Part shown: piece by piece, positions 33,957 through 41,954 of the stretch
How the letters are laid out: every line of letters begins with the position of its first letter
How positions within the stretch are numbered: the stretch's first letter is position 1
Origin: Nocardia terpenica
GTDB lineage: Bacteria > Actinomycetota > Actinomycetes > Mycobacteriales > Mycobacteriaceae
DNA: 64,000 nt
Direction of reading: 5' to 3'
Assembly (NCBI RefSeq): GCF_013186535.1
Contig: NZ_JABMCZ010000002.1
Coordinates: 1,798,001 to 1,862,000 of the forward strand
Position numbers and translations under genes: made by a program
The notes under the pieces: model-generated
The model's input: only the letters and a program-made list of their open reading frames with translations
Database searches by the model: none
Told to the model about the DNA's origin: nothing

Positions 33957-33998
33957 GAGCCGGTGACGGGAATCGAACCCGCACTCTCAGCTTGGGAA
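33957..33998. repeat. Right attachment repeat (42 bp), inside tRNA-Gly
   Basis: Identical to 27122-27163. It forms the 3' half of the intact tRNA gene, so integration left a working tRNA here. Confidence 0.93.
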
Positions 33999-34028
33999 GC
34001 TGATGTTCTACCACTAAACTACACCGGC
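33958..34028 (-). tRNA. tRNA-Gly (anticodon CCC)
   Basis: A 71-base tRNA folds without mismatch in the acceptor stem: GCCGGTG at the 5' end pairs with CACCGGC, followed by discriminator T, which is normal for glycine. The anticodon loop TTCCCAA sits on the stem TCAGC/GCTGA, giving anticodon CCC. The T arm has GGTTCGATTCC. CCA is not encoded. It is the integration site of the 27.1-34.0 kb element. Confidence 0.95.
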
Positions 34029-34179
34029 GCGACTCTGAGGAGCCTGCCATACCCTAGCAGACCAGGGATGATCCCGTGCAAGTCTGCTGGTACCGGGGGC
34101 CGGAGTGGGCCCCTGAAGGGCCCTACTCCGGATTTACTCCGGATTTTCAGCTGAGGGGGCCATGCCTGGCCGCTGGGAG

Positions 34180-35177
34180 TCATCCCTGATCGGTGTCGGC
34201 GAACGAGGCTACGTACTCCTCTACATCGGTCACGAACTCGTCCACGGTCTCCGCGAAGTCCTCCAGGTAGCTGCGGGTGTCAGGTACCTCTACGGCGGGC
34301 TCGACATAGTGTCGCTTGGTCACCTCGCTCGTCGAGTGCCCGAGTTGGGCTGCGGCTTTCTCGATGTCCTGGTGGCCGATCTTGGTGCCGACGGTCTTGC
34401 GGTAGGTGTGCGGGTTCATCGGCAACTCGACCAGGCCAACCCGGTCGCGGGCGTCGTTGATCGACCGGCGGGCGGTATTCGGGTGGTGGATCGTTCCGTT
34501 GCGGGAGGGGAACACGAGATCCTCTGGCTCGTGCGGCATTTGGTCGCGGCGAGTACGCATCACCTCGGTCAGCCAGCGTGGCAGCTTCAGTCGCCGTCGC
34601 GCCTGCGGACCGTCCTTCGGGTAGGGCTGGGCGTAGACGCTCTTGCCGCCTCCCCAGGCGGCGGTGGCTTCGATGAGCAGTGTGGGGATCTCGGCGTCGA
34701 GGTCGAAGTGCTTCCAGCGCAGCACGACGACTTCGCCGATGCGGGCGCCGGTGCCGAGTATCAGGTCGACGATGTCGGCGACGCCGCTGCGGGCGCAGTA
34801 CCGGTCGGCGCGCAGCATCTTGCGGACCATCTTCACCTGGGCCGGGTTGAGCGCGACCACGGGTTTGCGGTCCACGCTGATCGGCGCGGTCAACCGGACG
34901 AGGTTTCCGAACCTCGCGGCACCGCGCTTGCTGGCCAGGTCGTACATTCCGCGCAAGCAGACTCGCGCCAGTTGCGCTGTGGGTTTCCCGACTTCCTTCT
35001 TGATTGCGTCGAAGAATCCCTCCATCTTTGCTACCCACAGTTCGTCGACGGTAAGCCCGCCGATCTTTTTTATAATGTGGGTTTCGACGATGGTCTTATA
35101 TCGCCGGTAGGTGGACCAGCCCTTGGACTCTTTGATGATTTCGAGCCATTTTCGTGCGAGGGTTTCGATGAGCGATT
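34180..35177 (-). pseudogene. Tyrosine integrase, N-terminus lost
   Basis: About 330 residues of a second phage-type integrase. The catalytic domain is complete: R in GTGARIGEVVVLRW, HTYRKTVG as a variant HxxR box, GHST, and the nucleophile Tyr in TKRHYVEPAVEV. The chain begins abruptly (ESLIETLARKWLEIIK) inside the core-binding domain; upstream the frame only shadows a phage gene fragment on the other strand. So about 60-80 residues, including the arm-binding domain, are missing. Unrelated in detail to the integrase at 32711. Its own attachment site cannot be located. Confidence 0.75.
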
Positions 35178-35465
35178 CCGGAGCAACTCCACGACTGGAT
35201 CGCCACCCTGCAGCGCTGGACCAGCACCGGACACGCACAGCTCGAGCCGGTCCGCCGCTGGGAACTCGTCGCTGCATGCCCCGCCTGCGGAGTCCGCACC
35301 GTTCATCGCCCTGACACCAGCGGCGAACTCGTCCGCCAAGCCGCACTCCAGATCACCGCGGACGGCTGCATCTGCCTGTCCTGCCGAACTACTTGGGCGC
35401 CAACCCATTACCGGATTCTGGCTGCCGCTCTTGGGTGCCGAATGCCGCCGGGGGTTCTCGAATAG
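35178..35465 (+). pseudogene. Phage protein fragment (C-terminal 95 residues) with a CxxC zinc pattern
   Basis: An open frame of 95 codons with no start, ending at TAG 35465. It reads EQLHDWIATLQRWTSTGHAQ then VAACPACGVRTVHR and GCICLSCRTTWAPTHYRILA, a two-CxxC pattern seen in small proteins of actinobacteriophage structural regions. Its 5' part is missing where it abuts the truncated integrase head to head at about 35178. The two fragments therefore mark a deletion or recombination junction between phage remnants. Confidence 0.65.
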
Positions 35466-35499
35466 CCTTCCATGTGGCTGGGAATGGTCAGCGGTGTGT

Positions 35500-35934
35500 T
35501 CAATACTCCAGCCAGGTTTTGCGCTGGTAGTAGGGGTCCATCTCGTCTTCGGGGGTGGGATCGCACCGTGACGTCGACGCGGCTTGTTGGTGGGTCCAGC
35601 CAGCATCGGCTTGCTGATGCGGTTGTTGGTTGAGTGCGTCCGTCATCCGTTCGCGTAGCGCCAGGAGCCGGGGGTCGTTCTCGAGGCGGGCTACGGCGTC
35701 GGCAACCGAGTTGCGGGCCTCGGCAAGGGCGGTGGCATGGAGGCGAATGATGGCTTCCACCAGAGTGTCCGGATCGAGTCGGCGTCCGTAGTCGGTGAGG
35801 CGGATGGCACGGAGGCTGCCGTCCGGGCCGACGTCGATCGAGGCGATGTCACCGGCCATCGAGGCTGTAGCGCCGTGGGCCAGGGAGGCTTCGAGGTGTT
35901 CGATGTGACCTGCTAGCGGGTCGATGTCGTCCAT
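35500..35934 (-). CDS. YbaB/EbfC-like DNA-binding family protein
   Basis: A 144-residue protein with the two-helix and beta-sheet pattern of actinobacterial YbaB-like proteins: IDPLAGHIEHLEASLAHGA, DIASIDVGPDGSLRAIRLTDYGRRLDPDTLVEAIIRLHATALAEA, then a polar tail. Such proteins are often encoded beside type VII secretion substrate genes in Nocardia and Mycobacterium. It is divergent from the EspC-like gene at 36042, with about 105 bases of shared promoter region. Confidence 0.7.
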   Translation of the reverse strand: MDDIDPLAGHIEHLEASLAHGATASMAGDIASIDVGPDGSLRAIRLTDYGRRLDPDTLVEAIIRLHATALAEARNSVADAVARLENDPRLLALRERMTDALNQQPHQQADAGWTHQQAASTSRCDPTPEDEMDPYYQRKTWLEY

Positions 35935-36041
35935 CTACGTTGTCCTCCCCGTTCCTGATTTACCCTGTTCGCAGCATAGAGTTACCGCAGAACGGGAACC
36001 AGCCGGCCGCTGGACGGTCGGACGAAAACTAGGGGCCGAGC

Positions 36042-36362
36042 GTGGGGTCAGGGCCGGGCGAGATTCTATTCGTCGACAAACCAGCGTGCCGCGCACTCGC
36101 GGACGGGCTCGGGACCGCAGGACAAGACCTTCAGGTCCTTGGCAAGGGCGGCGCCACTGTCGACAGCCTGACCAACGGCCTCCCGGGAGCACAGACACCC
36201 GACGCCTACCACACCGCGACCGGGGCCGCCGACAAGGCGATGGCCGCGGTCGGCACCGCATTGCTGGAGATGGGCGGGACCGTCGTCGGCGCGGTGATCA
36301 GCTTCCAGGACCAGGACACCGCGAATGCTCGGAGCATTGTGGCCGCGGGTGGTGGCCGGTGA
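36042..36362 (+). CDS. EspC/WXG100-like type VII secretion target
   Basis: A 106-residue helical protein without signal peptide. Its layout (LFVDKPACRALADGLGTAGQDL, a Gly-rich turn, ATGAADKAMAAVGTALLEMG, FQDQDTANARSI) resembles EspC-like or WXG100 substrates that form helical hairpins, but no WxG is visible. It begins at a GTG and its stop overlaps the GTG of the DUF1023 gene, so the two proteins are coupled and may be exported together. Confidence 0.65.
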   Translation: MGSGPGEILFVDKPACRALADGLGTAGQDLQVLGKGGATVDSLTNGLPGAQTPDAYHTATGAADKAMAAVGTALLEMGGTVVGAVISFQDQDTANARSIVAAGGGR

Positions 36363-37503
36363 GTGACCATTTCACGGTGTCGCAGGTGCTGAGCTGGAAT
36401 CCGGGCTCGCTGACCGAGCAGGCCGCCGAGTGGGATCGGCAGGCCAACGAGTTGCGGACCAGGATGGATACCCAGAACCGTGCGGTGGACGGGTCTCATG
36501 ACACGTTCAAGGGCGCAGCGGGCGATGCGATGCGTGTCCGGTTCGGACAGGTTTATCAGAAGTCGCGGAAGGTGTTGGAGGCGTTGGAGAACGGCCGCGA
36601 CGCCGCCAAGATCGCGAGCATGAACTTCACCGCCGCAAAAGGTTTGGTGTCGGCGCAGAAACGGACGGCGGAGGCCAAGGGCCTGACCGTGGGCGACGAC
36701 GGCACCTGCTCCATCAAAGAGGAGACCAAACACGGGCTCTACTTGTCGGTCGGCGGTGACGAGACCAAGTACAACACCGCAATGGCCGCACTCCAGCTCG
36801 ATTGCAACAACGAGACCTCGTTCATGAAGAAGGTCCTCGACCACGCCGCCACTACCGATGCGAACGCGGTCACCGAGATCGGCAAGGCATTCGCCGACCT
36901 GCCCGCCGCAGATACTTTCGGCAACGCGACAACACCGAAGACAGAGATCATCCCACCACCGAAAAATGGTACCCCGCAACAGAATCGGGACTGGTGGAAC
37001 ACGCTGACTCCGCAACAACAGCGGGAGGAGATCAGCACCCACCCAGCCGATATCGGCAACCTCGACGGACTTCCAGCCTCGGCACGAGACCAGGCCAACC
37101 GCAACGAGATTCCCGTCGAGCGTGCGCGCCTACAAGACCAACTGACACTCGATATGGCACTGGCCAACGCCGGACAGGACCAGGCCCGCCGCAACGTAGA
37201 CGACGTGCAGGGACGGTTGAAGGACCTCGACACGATCGACGACCAGCTGCGAAAACATCCCGACGCCAAACTGATGGCGTTGGACATGAAAAACGGACGT
37301 CAAGGCCGTGCCGCACTGGCGTTCGGCGACCCGGACACCGCCGACCATGTAGCAGTCACTACACCGGGTCTCGGTACGAATGTGCACGGCTCGCTGGCGG
37401 ACATGGCGAAGGAAGGCGAGGCGTTGAAGCAGAATGCCGAGCACCAGTTGAGTAGGGCGGGGAAGACCGACACCGTGGCAGCGATCGCCTGGATCGGGTA
37501 CGA
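36359..37503 (+). CDS. DUF1023 alpha/beta hydrolase, 5' exon (interrupted by a group II intron)
   Basis: The first 381 codons plus two bases of a T7SS-associated hydrolase. The exon encodes a WXG-like helical N-terminus (VLSWNPGSLTEQAAEWDRQANEL and QVYQKSRKVLEALENG, about 8-90), a middle region with LPASARDQANRNEIP, and the start of the DUF1023 fold (VAAIAWIGY). Coding then stops at the intron boundary GA/GTGCG. Read straight through, the frame would end at 37597 with an unrelated tail. Joined to 41955-42576 it gives 588 residues. It starts at a GTG overlapping the previous stop. Confidence 0.88.
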
Positions 37504-38101
37504 GTGCGCCACGAGGCGCTGGCAGTTCCGGATGGGGGTGAGAGACCTGCCGTCTGTTCCTCGTCGTAGCGGGGAATTGAAGCTGGAGGCAGCCTGATCC
37601 GGGAGTCGCTGGGGAGGGTGGGAGCAGCCTCGACAAAGTCACGACGGTTCAGTACTACCGGATGGGCCGGGCGTGGTGAGCAAGACGAGAAGGCATACGA
37701 GAGGAACCGGTGTTGTTACGCCTCTTGACAAGCCGCCAGCTCGAACCCGGTGGATGTGGGCTGGATCGCGGTGCGTGCTTTCCCAGAGTTGTTGTGGGCG
37801 AGCAACTTTCGGTCGGGTCTTCGTAGCTTGGGCCGGGAGATCATGGTGAAGGACTACGGCGTAGCCATGGTGATGCCGCAGGGGTAGAGCCGGGTGCCTA
37901 ACTCGTCGACCGGATGCCAGTGAACGTGGGAACCGTTCGTGTTCGTGCTGCGTGATCGGTCCTCAGCCAGGGACCGGCGGGCAGAGAGGTGCGACGTCAG
38001 CCGAGGAACGCGAGCGGGGCGGAGCCGCCGTAGTACTGCGAGTGCGGGAAAGCCGTGCACATCGGGAAGGGCGGCAGTGTGTCGGTCAGGAAGGGACTGC
38101 G
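37504..38101 (+). ncRNA. Group II intron 5' ribozyme region (domains I-III)
   Basis: About 600 bases from the GTGCG 5' end to the reverse transcriptase start, without a convincing gene. This is where domain I, with the exon-binding sites, and domains II-III lie in these introns. I did not fold it in full. Confidence 0.7.
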
Positions 38102-38833
38102 ATGCCCGGAGACGCATCGGTGAATACCGGTGCTGTGGAGTGGCCGGATGCGGATTCGGCGTCCTTCACGGTACGGAGGATGCAGACCAAACTGCACTGT
38201 TGGGCGGGAGCGGACCGCTCCCGTCGATTCGGGGATTTGTTCAACCTCGTCTATGACCCGGCGTTTCTGATGCACGCGTGGACGCGTGTGTCCGGTAACG
38301 CTGGGGCGCGAACTCCGGGGATCGATAAGGTCACGGTGACGTGGATCGAGTCGGTTATCGGGGTTCCGGCTTTTCTGGAACATGTGCGGAACTTGTTGAA
38401 AGCCAGTGAGTTCCGTCCGGTCGAGGTGCGGCGTGCGGTGATTCCGAAGGCGAGCGGGAAGTTCCGTAAGCTGGGGATTCCGACTGTCACGGATCGGGTG
38501 GTCCAGGCGAGTCTGAAGTTGGTGCTCGAGCCTGTTTTCGAGGCGGATTTCCTGCCGTGCTCGTACGGGTTCCGGCCGAACCGGCGCGCGCAGGACGCGA
38601 TCGCCGAGATCCATCACTCCAGTACCGGAAACGCGGACTACTACTGGGTCGTGGACGCGGATATCGAGGCGTGTTTCGACGAGATCTCGCACACGGCGTT
38701 GATGAGACGCCTGCGTGGGAGGATCGCGGATAAGCGGGTGTGTGCGCTGGTGAAAGCCTTCCTGAAATCCGGTGTGTTATCGGAAGCCGGTGACCGGGAA
38801 CAGACACCGCAGGGAACGCCGCAGGGTGGGATA
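38102..38833 (+). pseudogene. Group II intron reverse transcriptase, N-terminal part
   Basis: Codons 1-244 of the intron-encoded protein. Motifs in order: GARTPGIDKVTV, KFRKLGIPTVTDRVVQASLKLVLEPVFEADFLPCSYGFRP, WVVDADIEACFDEI (first catalytic Asp, RT domain 3) and QTPQGTPQGGI (domain 4). The gene breaks exactly after this, where QGG(I/V)LSPLLANI should continue; the rest is at 41102-41857. With the recombinase element in between, no full reverse transcriptase/maturase can be made. Confidence 0.9.
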
Positions 38834-38835
38834 AC

Positions 38836-38858
38836 TACGCCCCCAACGCAGTTGGCAA
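38836..38858. repeat. Left terminal inverted repeat (23 bp)
   Basis: The exact reverse complement of 41082-41104. It starts three bases inside the left junction and defines the element's left end. Confidence 0.92.
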
Positions 38859-38964
38859 CTTCTGCTTCGACGTCGAGCTGAGTTACCGTCGGCTCGAGCT
38901 GATGCCTCGTGCCAATTCCTCTGTTCCGGAGCGGGATTGACATGTCGGGTAGTAGTTTTATGTC

Positions 38965-39312
38965 ATGGCTGATGGTCGTGTCCGGGTGGGTGCGGTCGAG
39001 TACGCGCGGCGGGTCAATGCCGCTGCCGATCTCCTCGCCACGGGGCTATCGGTCGCCGAAGTTGTTGTGGCAGTGGCAGCTCGGTTCGACTGCTCGACGC
39101 GGCAAGCCCGCCGGTATGCCGATCACGCGGTGCGCGAGGGCCGGGTCACGGTTCCCGGCGAGTCGGTGGTTTTCACCGTCAAGCTGCCGGCGGTGCTGGC
39201 GGGGCGGGTCCGGGACCGGGCGCGGGGCTCGCAGATCACGATCTCCGCCCTGGTGGCGGCGGCGTTGACGGAGTTCTTGGCGCGGGGCCCTGGACAGCTG
39301 CGTCGCAGGTGA
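38965..39312 (+). CDS. Small HTH / ribbon-helix-helix protein of the serine-recombinase element
   Basis: A 115-residue protein. The N-terminal half (VGAVEYARRVNAAADLLATG, VVVAVAARFDCSTRQARRYADHAV) looks like a helix-turn-helix; the C-terminal half (VVFTVKLPAVLAGRVRDRARGSQITISALVAAALTEFL) looks like a ribbon-helix-helix. Just upstream, TTGACA (38937) and a TTATGT at -10 distance form a plausible promoter. Probably a regulator of the recombinase or a factor bound to the element ends. Its stop overlaps the next small gene (GTGA). Confidence 0.7.
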   Translation: MADGRVRVGAVEYARRVNAAADLLATGLSVAEVVVAVAARFDCSTRQARRYADHAVREGRVTVPGESVVFTVKLPAVLAGRVRDRARGSQITISALVAAALTEFLARGPGQLRRR

Positions 39313-39566
39313 ACGAGCGGGCGGTCGAAGCGGAGTTCGTGTTCGACCGTCACGCGGCCACGGATGTGTCGGTGGCCTACGCCATTCTGGTACCGCAACG
39401 ACGGGCCCGCATTCCGCGAGCCGGTCAGGAAGGAATGACACCGCATGACGAACGCGGTGATGTACGCCCGAGTGTCCTCGGCCCGGCAGAAGAAGAACGA
39501 GACGATCGGCTCCCAGATCGAAGCCCTGCGCGCCCACGCGGCAGACCTCGGGCTCGAGGTGCCTGA
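39309..39566 (+). CDS. Small protein overlapping the recombinase start
   Basis: An 85-codon frame beginning at a GTG inside the previous stop. The first 45 residues (VNERAVEAEFVFDRHAATDV, SVAYAILVPQRRARIP) look like real protein; after 39445 it only shadows the recombinase N-terminus in another frame. Either it is a genuine overlapping gene or a short coding stretch that keeps translation running into the recombinase. No family is recognised. Confidence 0.4.
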   Translation: MNERAVEAEFVFDRHAATDVSVAYAILVPQRRARIPRAGQEGMTPHDERGDVRPSVLGPAEEERDDRLPDRSPARPRGRPRARGA

Positions 39567-41148
39567 GCAGTGGATCTTCTGCGACGACGGGCATTCCGGG
39601 GCCACGCTGATCCGTCCGGCGCTCGAGCGGTTGCGGGACCTGATCGCGGGCGTCGATATCGATGTGGTGCTGTGCTACTCACCGGACCGCCTCGCCCGCA
39701 AGTTCGCCTACCAGGCGCTGCTGATCGAGGAATTCACCCGCGCCGGGGTCCGGGTCGAGTTCGTCCGCGGACCGCGCGGCGACACCCCCGAAGACCAGCT
39801 GATGGTGCAGTTCCAGGGCATGTTCGCCGAATACGAGAAAGCCCAGATCATGGAACGGTATCGGCGCGGCAAGACCCACCGCGCCAAATCGGGGTCGGTC
39901 AACGTGCTCGGCGGTGCCCCGTTCGGCTACCGCTATCTGCGCAAAACCGACCACAGTGGCGCGGTCTACGAGATCGCCGAGCATGAGGCAACGCTGGTCG
40001 CGGAGATGTTTCGGCGTTACGCCGACGACGGGGCCTCCATCGCCGACCTGACGCGCTGGCTCACCGATACCGGCACCCCGACCCGCACCGGCAAGACCCG
40101 GTGGGATCGGTCGGTGATCTGGGGCATGCTGCGTAACCCGGCCTATGCCGGACGGGCGGTGTTCGGCAAGACGAAGGTCGTGCACGAATCGGCGGACCTC
40201 AACCGGGTGGCGCGGCTGGCGGGCCGCTCGACACCGACCGCGTCGAAAACCGTGGACCGCCCACGCGAGGAATGGATCGAGATCGCGGTCCCGGCGATCG
40301 TGTCGCAAGCAACCTTCGACCGGGTCGCCGCGCGGCTGGCCGAGAACAAACGCACCACAGGCCGCGGACGAGGCCGGGGACACACCGAATCGTATCTGCT
40401 GCAAGGACTTTCAGCGTGCGCCCGATGCGGTTACGGCTACTACCGGACCGCGACCCGCACCACGAACAAGCGGATCTCCTACTACCGATGCCTGGGCTCG
40501 GACAACTACCGCTACGAAGGCGGACGGGTCTGTGACAACAAACCGGTCCGCGCGGACTACCTCGATGACGTCGTCTGGGACCACCTCACCGCCCTGCTCG
40601 CCGACCCCGCGCTGATCCGCACCGAGATCGACAAACGACTCGACACCGCGAAATCCTCCGACCCCGTTGTGGCGCAACGCAAACGACTTGATACCGCGCT
40701 GGCCAAGACCCGCTCCGGGATCGCCGCGATGATCGAAGCGTTCGGTGAGCAGCTGATCACGATCGACGAACTGCGCGCCCGCATGCCCGAGCTGCGGGCC
40801 CGCGAAACCAGCCTGCGCAACCAGATCGGCGCCCTCGACGCCCAGCAAGCCGACCGCGAAGGCTACCTCGCGCTCGCCAGCGACCTCGAAGGGTTCCTCG
40901 CCCAGCTTCGCTCCAACGCCGAGACCGCGACCGTCGACGACCGCCGACGCGTGGTGAAACTGCTGGTCAAAGACGTCCTCATCGGCCCCGAGAAGATCAC
41001 CATCCGCCACCGCATCCCACTGCGTGAACGCACCAACAGCGGCGAGGAGTCCGCCGCCGACACCGACACGGAGGGCGAACATTGCCAACTGCGTTGGGGG
41101 CGTACTCTCCCCGCTGCTGGCCAATATCGCCCTGTCGGTGCTGGATGA
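39445..41148 (+). CDS. Large serine recombinase
   Basis: A 567-residue protein. The N-terminal resolvase domain has the catalytic Ser in MYARVSSARQ (about residue 11) and YSPDRLARKFAYQALL; then a recombinase domain (GGAPFGYRYLRK, YADDGASIADLTRWL), a zinc ribbon (CARCGYGYYR ... C) and a coiled coil (about 410-500). It ends oddly: HCQLRWGR is encoded by the right inverted repeat and the last 14 residues by the interrupted intron gene, so the stop codon belongs to the host DNA. It should catalyse insertion and excision of the element. Confidence 0.92.
   Translation: MTNAVMYARVSSARQKKNETIGSQIEALRAHAADLGLEVPEQWIFCDDGHSGATLIRPALERLRDLIAGVDIDVVLCYSPDRLARKFAYQALLIEEFTRAGVRVEFVRGPRGDTPEDQLMVQFQGMFAEYEKAQIMERYRRGKTHRAKSGSVNVLGGAPFGYRYLRKTDHSGAVYEIAEHEATLVAEMFRRYADDGASIADLTRWLTDTGTPTRTGKTRWDRSVIWGMLRNPAYAGRAVFGKTKVVHESADLNRVARLAGRSTPTASKTVDRPREEWIEIAVPAIVSQATFDRVAARLAENKRTTGRGRGRGHTESYLLQGLSACARCGYGYYRTATRTTNKRISYYRCLGSDNYRYEGGRVCDNKPVRADYLDDVVWDHLTALLADPALIRTEIDKRLDTAKSSDPVVAQRKRLDTALAKTRSGIAAMIEAFGEQLITIDELRARMPELRARETSLRNQIGALDAQQADREGYLALASDLEGFLAQLRSNAETATVDDRRRVVKLLVKDVLIGPEKITIRHRIPLRERTNSGEESAADTDTEGEHCQLRWGRTLPAAGQYRPVGAG
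41082..41104. repeat. Right terminal inverted repeat (23 bp)
   Basis: The exact reverse complement of 38836-38858. It lies inside the open frame of the recombinase, whose last codons cross it. Confidence 0.92.
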
Positions 41149-41857
41149 ATACTACGACCAGCAACGGCGGGACGTGATGGCCACGTCGTACCAGCGGCTC
41201 GTGCGCAGACGGGACGGGTTGGCCAACTGGCGGTTGATCCGCTATGCGGACGACTTCGTCGTCATGGTGTCCGGTACGAGGGAACATGCCGAGGCACTGC
41301 GCGAGGAAATGGCAGACGTGCTGGCCCCGATGGGGTTACGGCTGTCATCGGAGAAGACCCGGGTGGTCCATGTCGACGAGGGCTTCGACTTCCTCTCGTT
41401 CACTATCCGGCGCTTCCGGAAGAGGGGAACGAACAAGTATTACGTCTATACCGTGCCGTCCAAGAAAGCGATCGAGGCGATCAAGGGCAAGGTGCGGGAG
41501 AAGACGCACAGATCCACCCGCGTCCTCGAACTGGATCGTTTATTACGCATCCTGAATGGGGCGTTGAGGGGGTGGGCGAACTACTTCCGTTACGGCGTGT
41601 CCAAAGTCGTGTTCAAGGCGGTGGACGACTTCACCTGGAATCGAGTGATGCGGTGGATAAGGGTGAAATACAAAGGGCGGAACCGTCTCACGATGAAACA
41701 GATGCGTCGCCGCTTCTGTGATCGGGGATGGAGGTTCGCGCACAACGGGGTCGTATTCACCGGCGCGGCCAGCGTCACCGTGACCCGCTACCGCTATCGC
41801 GGTAGCCGGATCCCGAACCCCTGGCAACCGAAACCGGCAACAGCACAAGCATGTTGA
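41102..41857 (+). pseudogene. Group II intron reverse transcriptase, C-terminal part
   Basis: The remaining 251 residues of the intron-encoded protein: VLSPLLANIALSVLDEYYD continues domain 4, IRYADDFVVMVSG holds the YADD catalytic pair, and GLRLSSEKTRVVHVDEGFDFLSF follows. The maturase/X domain (LRILNGALRGWANYFRYG) and a basic C-terminus are present; I see no HNH endonuclease motif. It has no own start codon. Together with 38102-38833 it would give about 494 residues. Confidence 0.9.
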
Positions 41858-41876
41858 CCAACAGGCAAGACACATG

Positions 41877-41912
41877 GAGCGCCCGGTGCCTCGAGAGGGG
41901 CACGCCGGGTGC
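41877..41912 (+). ncRNA. Group II intron domain V
   Basis: GAGCGCCCGGTGCC-TC-GAGA-GGGGCACGCCGGG forms the short catalytic stem: AGC near the 5' side, a GAGA tetraloop (GNRA) and an ACG bulge on the 3' side. Domain VI follows before the intron end at 41954. Confidence 0.8.
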
Positions 41913-41954
41913 GGGAGGGGGCCTCGGGAAACGGGTCGGCGGCGACGCCGACAC

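Larger units (their letters stand above)
27122..33998. mobile_element. Integrative element in tRNA-Gly(CCC), pSAM2-like but without transfer genes
   Basis: About 6.9 kb bounded by 42-bp direct repeats. Contents in order: structured non-coding DNA, PP2C-like phosphatase and HTH/sensor gene (minus strand), then a plus-strand operon of Cys-rich protein, HTH protein, second Cys-rich protein, RepSA-like initiator, excisionase and tyrosine integrase. The integrase lies next to the intact tRNA, as expected. Actinomycete integrative and conjugative elements normally also carry a TraB/FtsK-like DNA pump; none is visible, so it may replicate and integrate but need help to move. Confidence 0.88.
38834..41102 (+). 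mobile_element. Serine-recombinase element inserted in the intron reverse transcriptase
   Basis: About 2.27 kb inserted between QGG and LSPLLANI codons. Both ends carry a perfect 23-bp inverted repeat (38836-38858 and 41082-41104; it begins TACGCCCCCAACG and ends GTTGGCAA) with an inner palindrome CCAAC-GCA-GTTGG. A TA flanks each junction, consistent with TA as crossover or target dinucleotide. It contains two small genes and a large serine recombinase. Precise removal leaves the reverse transcriptase in frame. I do not recognise it as a named transposon. Confidence 0.85.
37504..41954 (+). mobile_element. Group II intron inside the DUF1023 gene, itself interrupted
   Basis: The 5' end is GTGCGCCACGAGG, the canonical group II start; the 3' end has a domain V-like stem (41877-41912), a further hairpin GTCGGCG-GCGA-CGCCGAC as domain VI, and terminal AC. 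The inner gene is a group II reverse transcriptase. Without the nested recombinase element the intron would be about 2.2 kb. Removing 37504-41954 joins GGGTACGA to CGCGCCCGAG and restores the hydrolase frame with IGYDAPE at the junction, the motif expected in DUF1023 proteins. Confidence 0.9.

Noticed and set aside
38965..39566. Toxin-antitoxin pair in the recombinase element
   Set aside because: The first gene has a ribbon-helix-helix-like part, but the second has no toxin fold and mostly shadows the recombinase start.
39445..41148. Serine recombinase as phage integrase of a larger prophage
   Set aside because: Perfect inverted repeats and the exact restoration of the reverse transcriptase show a 2.27-kb element; no phage genes lie inside.
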